A DNA stretch of 64,000 nucleotides from Rhizobium brockwellii. Its GTDB lineage: Bacteria > Pseudomonadota > Alphaproteobacteria > Rhizobiales > Rhizobiaceae. Position numbers and translations under genes: made by a program. Where the stretch lies: contig NZ_CP053442.1 in the NCBI RefSeq assembly GCF_000769405.2, forward strand, positions 1-64,000. Direction: 5' to 3'. How positions within the stretch are numbered: the stretch's first letter is position 1; every line of letters begins with the position of its first letter. The notes below the pieces were generated by a model. It saw nothing but the letters and a program-made list of their open reading frames with translations, made no database searches and was not told the DNA's origin. Below, piece after piece: positions 60,533 to 64,000 of the stretch.

Positions 60533-61311
60533 TGACCCGCGATTTCTCGGTATTCTTCCAGCGTTACGGTTGGCCAGCGGCCAAGGGCCGGCTTCCCTTC
60601 TGCATCGGCCATCGCGGCGCCAGTGGCCATGAACGCGAGAATACGATCGCCGCTTTCCGCCGTGCCGCCGAACTCGGCGCGGAAATGTGGGAGCTCGACA
60701 CGCAACTGACCAAGGACGGCGTGGTCGTCGTCTCGCATGACGACCATCTCGATCGTGTCTTCGGCATCGACCGCCGCATTTCCGAAATGACGGCGGCGGA
60801 GCTTGGCGCACTCGAGGGCGTCGACGTGCCGAGTTTTTCAGAGGTCGCCGCACTCGGCCGCGAGACCGGGACCGGCCTTTACGTAGAGCTGAAGGCGCCT
60901 GGGACCGGCATGCGCTGCTGGCGGCACCTTGTCGAAATGAACCAACGTTTCGCCTGTCTCGGCTCCTTCGACACGGCACAGGTGCGCGAACTTAGCGACG
61001 CGGCCTGCGACTTTCCGCTTTCGGTGCTGATCCGGGTCGACCACGATCCGCATGCGCTCGGCGACGAGGCCGGCGCCGATATCCTGCATCTGTGCTGGGA
61101 GAGGGCCGGCGAACGTCCGCAGGATCTGGTGACCGACGCGCTGATGCGCCGCGCTTTCGATGCTGGCCGCGAGATCGTGCTCTGGCACGAGGAGCGGCCG
61201 GCCGTTCTCGATGACATCATGAAGCTTCCGGTTCTCGGCATCTGCACGGATCTACCCGATCTGATGCGGCCGCCTGCGGTTAAGGAAAATGCAATTGGCA
61301 GACAGGGATAA
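60532..61311 (+). CDS. ugpQ: Glycerophosphodiester phosphodiesterase (GDPD) family protein
   Basis: A 259-residue GDPD-family enzyme. The TIM-barrel active site is intact: His-Arg in CIGHRGASGHERENTIAAFR, Glu/Asp metal ligands in EMWELDTQLTKDGVVVVSHD and the second catalytic His in that last segment. Such enzymes split glycerophosphodiesters into glycerol-3-phosphate and an alcohol (or the alternative phosphoester). There is no signal peptide, so it acts in the cytoplasm on an imported ester, consistent with the preceding importer. The symbol is by similarity. Confidence 0.9.
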   Translation: MTRDFSVFFQRYGWPAAKGRLPFCIGHRGASGHERENTIAAFRRAAELGAEMWELDTQLTKDGVVVVSHDDHLDRVFGIDRRISEMTAAELGALEGVDVPSFSEVAALGRETGTGLYVELKAPGTGMRCWRHLVEMNQRFACLGSFDTAQVRELSDAACDFPLSVLIRVDHDPHALGDEAGADILHLCWERAGERPQDLVTDALMRRAFDAGREIVLWHEERPAVLDDIMKLPVLGICTDLPDLMRPPAVKENAIGRQG

Positions 61312-62299
61312 GGGACCGCGCAAGGTAACCTCCTTCGACGTGGCGCGTGTGGCCGGCGTCTCGCGCGCTGCCGTGTCGCGCGCCTTCACGCCGGATGCCA
61401 GCGTCTCGCCGAAGACGCGCGAGAAGGTCTACCAGGCCGCCAAGGAACTTGGCTACCGGGTCAACTATCTTGCTCGAAGCCTGACTAACAAACGCTCCGA
61501 TCTCGTCGGCGTCGTCGCCGCCGGCCTCGATAATCCGTTCCGCACGCTGCAGATCGAGAATCTCGCAAGAGTGCTGCTTTCTCGCAATTTCCGCCCCATC
61601 CTGCTGCCGACCTCGCCTGAGGCGGATATTTCGACAGTCATCGGCCAGTTGCTGCATTACGCCGTCTCCGGCGTCATCGTCACCTCCGACGCGCCGCCGA
61701 CCGAGATCTGCGAGCAGTGCGCGGCCGAAGGCGTGCCGATCGTGCTGATCAACAAGGGCAACGACATCCCCTTCGTCGACCGCATCATCTCCGACGACCG
61801 CATGGCCGGCCATCTCGCCGCCACCCACCTGATCGACAGCGGCGTGCAAAAACCCGCCGTGATGGCCGCACCCGCCATATCCTACACGGCGCGGCGGCGC
61901 AGCGAGGCCTTCATCGCACGCTGCAAGCAGCTCGGCGTCGAGGCCCAGTTCCTGCAGATCAGGATCAACGACTACCGGAGCGGCTATGATGCGGCAGCCG
62001 AACTTGCCGCATCCGGCATCGACGGGCTGTTCTGCGCCAACGACTACATGGCCTGCGGCGTGATCGACCGCGTCATGCGGGGCCGCGGCCGCGATGACGC
62101 GCCGCCGTTGCCCATCATCGGTCATGACGACATTCCCCAGGCGAGCTGGACCGCTTACGATCTCACCACCATCCGTCAACCCTGCGACGTTCAGGCCGAA
62201 AAGACGATCGACCTGCTGATGAGCCGGATGGCTGAGCCGGACCTGACGGCGCGTGTCGAATTCACGCCGGTGACACTGATCAAAAGAAGGACTGCGTGA
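61289..62299 (+). CDS. LacI-family transcriptional regulator of the operon
   Basis: A 336-residue LacI/GalR regulator. The N-terminal HTH reads VTSFDVARVAGVSRAAVSRA (about 13-32) with the hinge LARSLTNKRSDLVGVVAAGL; the rest is a periplasmic-binding-like sensor domain (IISDDRMAGHLAATHLIDSG, ANDYMACGVIDRVMRGRG). It starts inside the GDPD gene (23-bp overlap) and overlaps the phosphatase gene by one base, so it is part of the operon it presumably controls. The ligand is probably the imported compound or a breakdown product. Confidence 0.9.
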   Translation: MQLADRDKGPRKVTSFDVARVAGVSRAAVSRAFTPDASVSPKTREKVYQAAKELGYRVNYLARSLTNKRSDLVGVVAAGLDNPFRTLQIENLARVLLSRNFRPILLPTSPEADISTVIGQLLHYAVSGVIVTSDAPPTEICEQCAAEGVPIVLINKGNDIPFVDRIISDDRMAGHLAATHLIDSGVQKPAVMAAPAISYTARRRSEAFIARCKQLGVEAQFLQIRINDYRSGYDAAAELAASGIDGLFCANDYMACGVIDRVMRGRGRDDAPPLPIIGHDDIPQASWTAYDLTTIRQPCDVQAEKTIDLLMSRMAEPDLTARVEFTPVTLIKRRTA

Positions 62300-63108
62300 T
62301 GAATTCCGCCTTCGATGCCGCCACCATCCGCGCACGGGCGGAGGTCGCCATGTCAGTTGCCCTCGAGGTCGGACGGGAGACGGCACGGTTTCGGCGCGAC
62401 TCTGACCCAGGCACACTGACCGTCGAGAACAAGGGATTGCAGGATTTCGTCACCATCGCCGACAGAAAAGCCGAGCAGGCGATCCACGAAGGGCTGCTCT
62501 CGCGCTTTCCGGATGATAGTTTCATGGGCGAAGAAAGCGGCGGACGATCGGGTAAGGGCGGCACCTGGGTCGTCGATCCGATCGACGGCACGACCAACTA
62601 TATCAGGGGCTTCCGGCACTGGGGTGTCTCGATCGCCTTTGTCGTCGGCGGCAAGGTGGAGATCGGCGTGGTCTACGACGCCGCCGGAGACAAGATCTTT
62701 CACGCCGTGCGCGGCGGCGGCGCCTTCAAGGAGGGGATTCCGGTCCATGCGGCGGCGACCGTCGATCCGGCCAATGCGCTTGTCATCCTCGGCCATTCCC
62801 GCAAGACGAGCTTCGACGACCATCTCGCACTCTCGCGGCGGCTCCACGAACGCGGCATGGATTATCGCCGCATGGGCGCGGCGGCGATCGACCTCGTTCG
62901 TGTCGCCGAAGGTGCTGCCGATCTCTATTACGAACGCCACCTCAATGCCTGGGATATGCTCGCCGGCGCGCTGATCGCCGAAGAGGCCGGCGCTGTGGTG
63001 GCGATGCCGCCGGTCGACAGGCTGCTTGCGCAGGGCGGACCCGTCATCGCCTACTCGCCGGGGCTTGCCGGCGAATTCGCGTTCATCCTCGACATCGAGG
63101 GGCTATAG
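62299..63108 (+). CDS. Inositol monophosphatase family protein
   Basis: A 269-residue Mg-dependent phosphatase of the IMPase/FBPase fold. The metal motifs are complete: GEESGG (about 75-80), VDPIDGTTNYIRGF (about 93-106) and the late WDMLAGALIAEEAGA. The family also includes 3'-nucleotidases and other sugar phosphatases. The usual GTG upstream is not used; ATG 62299 overlaps the lacI stop. Acting after the GDPD it could dephosphorylate an inositol or sugar phosphate released from a glycerophosphodiester. Confidence 0.9.
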   Translation: MNSAFDAATIRARAEVAMSVALEVGRETARFRRDSDPGTLTVENKGLQDFVTIADRKAEQAIHEGLLSRFPDDSFMGEESGGRSGKGGTWVVDPIDGTTNYIRGFRHWGVSIAFVVGGKVEIGVVYDAAGDKIFHAVRGGGAFKEGIPVHAAATVDPANALVILGHSRKTSFDDHLALSRRLHERGMDYRRMGAAAIDLVRVAEGAADLYYERHLNAWDMLAGALIAEEAGAVVAMPPVDRLLAQGGPVIAYSPGLAGEFAFILDIEGL

Positions 63109-63157
63109 ATACACCGTCCCAGAGACGCGATCCGCCCGATTGGCGAAGCTGCGAGCG

Positions 63158-64000
63158 TTACGCAACAACGCGATTGCGACCGCTGTTTTTCGCCGCATAG
63201 AGATTCTGATCGGCGATCGCCAAAACCTCGTTCGGAGACTTGGCAGACAGGGTACCGGCGACACCTATGCTGATCGTCACGTGCAGCCCGTTGCAGATCT
63301 CAGACCAATCCCATCGTTCAATGGCTGAACGCAGCCTCTCGCAGAGATCTGCGGCCCCTCGGGGAGCGCCGGCGAACAGGACGACGAATTCCTCGCCGCC
63401 AAACCGAATTGCCTGATCGGTAATGCGCAACTGGCTGCGCAATATGGTTCCAATGGCACTCAGGACCCGGTCGCCGATCATGTGAGAGAAGTTGTCGTTG
63501 ATCGACTTGAAGTGGTCGACATCCAGCATCGCGATGGAATATGGACGCTTCTCAGACGTCAGTTCCTTAAAGCGGCTGTCGAGATATTTGCGGTTATAGA
63601 GCCCGGTCAGTGCGTCCAGATAGACGGCATTGGCAAGGATATCGGTTTGCTCCTGCAGCTTCTGATAGGAGGCCTCCAGCGTTTCTGCGCGCTTCGACTC
63701 CGTTTCGGCAACTTCCTTGAACCGTTTGGTTTCATAGTAGATTTCGGCGAGACGTGCGCGTCGCTGTGTATTCTCGGCGCTATTGCGCAAATAGGCTTGG
63801 TGGTACTTCTTATGTGTCTCCAGCGCCGGATCGAACTGCCCCAGCCCTTCATAGGCCTGCGACAGGTAAAGATAGATCTGGACATAGGAATCGAAACTGC
63901 CGCCGGCGTCGATCAGCTCCACCGCCTCGAGCAGCGGCGACAGGGCTTCGGTGAATTTTCCGGAATTGTTGTAGATCTGGCCCAAAGTGTAGAGATATTG
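63158..64000 (-). CDS. TPR-GGDEF diguanylate cyclase (5'-truncated by window end)
   Basis: The frame stays open to base 64000, so the N-terminus lies outside. Visible part: tetratricopeptide-like helices (LGQIYNNSGKFTEALSPLLE, YLYLSQAYEGLGQFDPALET, YETKRFKEVAETESKRAETL) followed by a GGDEF domain from about residue 120 of the visible part. It has the active-site motif GGEEF in IRFGGEEFVVLFAG, and an inhibitory I-site RxxD (RITD) exactly five residues before it. It should therefore make cyclic-di-GMP from GTP and be feedback-inhibited. Cytoplasmic, with the TPR part probably binding a partner. Confidence 0.92.
   Translation of the reverse strand, partial: QYLYTLGQIYNNSGKFTEALSPLLEAVELIDAGGSFDSYVQIYLYLSQAYEGLGQFDPALETHKKYHQAYLRNSAENTQRRARLAEIYYETKRFKEVAETESKRAETLEASYQKLQEQTDILANAVYLDALTGLYNRKYLDSRFKELTSEKRPYSIAMLDVDHFKSINDNFSHMIGDRVLSAIGTILRSQLRITDQAIRFGGEEFVVLFAGAPRGAADLCERLRSAIERWDWSEICNGLHVTISIGVAGTLSAKSPNEVLAIADQNLYAAKNSGRNRVVA

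Noticed and set aside
59453..60979. A 508-codon minus-strand frame opposite the ATPase and GDPD genes
   Set aside because: Shadow frame; both plus-strand genes have complete catalytic motifs.

Overview
The window reads as the start of a large repABC plasmid (or chromid) of a Rhizobium-type alphaproteobacterium. Base 1 is the first base of repA, and repA-parS-repB-ctRNA-repC fills the first 3.7 kb. Support for this placement: repABC replicons are characteristic of Rhizobiales; the GC-rich, ABC-transporter-heavy gene content is typical of their replicons; and several short intergenic palindromes resemble the mosaic repeats of Rhizobium genomes. I cannot name the strain.

Layout. (1) 1-3.7 kb: replication and partition. 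(2) 3.7-6.8 kb: a low-density patch with a decayed GH15 glycosidase, a perfect 17-bp inverted repeat, a 48-residue DUF1127 gene, a small RNA with four anti-Shine-Dalgarno CCUCCUCCC-type motifs, and an orphan SUKH (SMI1/KNR4) protein. (3) 6.8-13.1 kb: an AraC-type regulator divergent from an RbsABC-type sugar importer and an arabinose/fucose-isomerase-like protein. (4) 13.6-21 kb: an Xre regulator, an MFS exporter, then a sulfur block of FMN reductase, MetQ-MetN-MetI importer and an FMN-dependent NtaA/SnaA/DszA monooxygenase, interrupted by a 274-bp MITE-like element. (5) 21-27.5 kb: methylmalonyl-CoA mutase, an FAH-family hydrolase, two Gfo/Idh/MocA oxidoreductases and a VOC protein. (6) 27.4-37.5 kb, minus strand: a guanidine utilisation operon (ABC importer, carboxyguanidine deiminase pair, guanidine/urea carboxylase, allophanate hydrolase). 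Its leader carries a guanidine-I (ykkC) riboswitch directly behind a near-perfect sigma-54 promoter with an NtrC-like site about 100 bp upstream. (7) 37.6-44.8 kb: an AraC regulator divergent from a sugar ABC operon that ends in an oxidoreductase/aldo-keto-reductase fusion. (8) 44.8-52.1 kb, minus strand: a gbsR-cydDCABX operon for cytochrome bd behind an FNR/FixK-type box. (9) 52.2-55.7 kb: HupE, a hydroxyacid dehydrogenase, a Tim44-domain protein and a YbaK-type deacylase. (10) 55.9-63.1 kb: a tightly coupled operon of ABC importer, glycerophosphodiesterase, LacI regulator and inositol-phosphatase-like enzyme. (11) The window ends inside a TPR-GGDEF diguanylate cyclase.

Together the genes describe a scavenging replicon: importers each paired with a local regulator and a few catabolic enzymes (sugars, organosulfur, guanidine, probably glycerophosphodiesters), plus a low-oxygen oxidase. 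The most interesting items are the DUF1127/anti-SD sRNA pair at 5.6-6.1 kb and the layered nitrogen-plus-guanidine control region at 37.2-37.5 kb.
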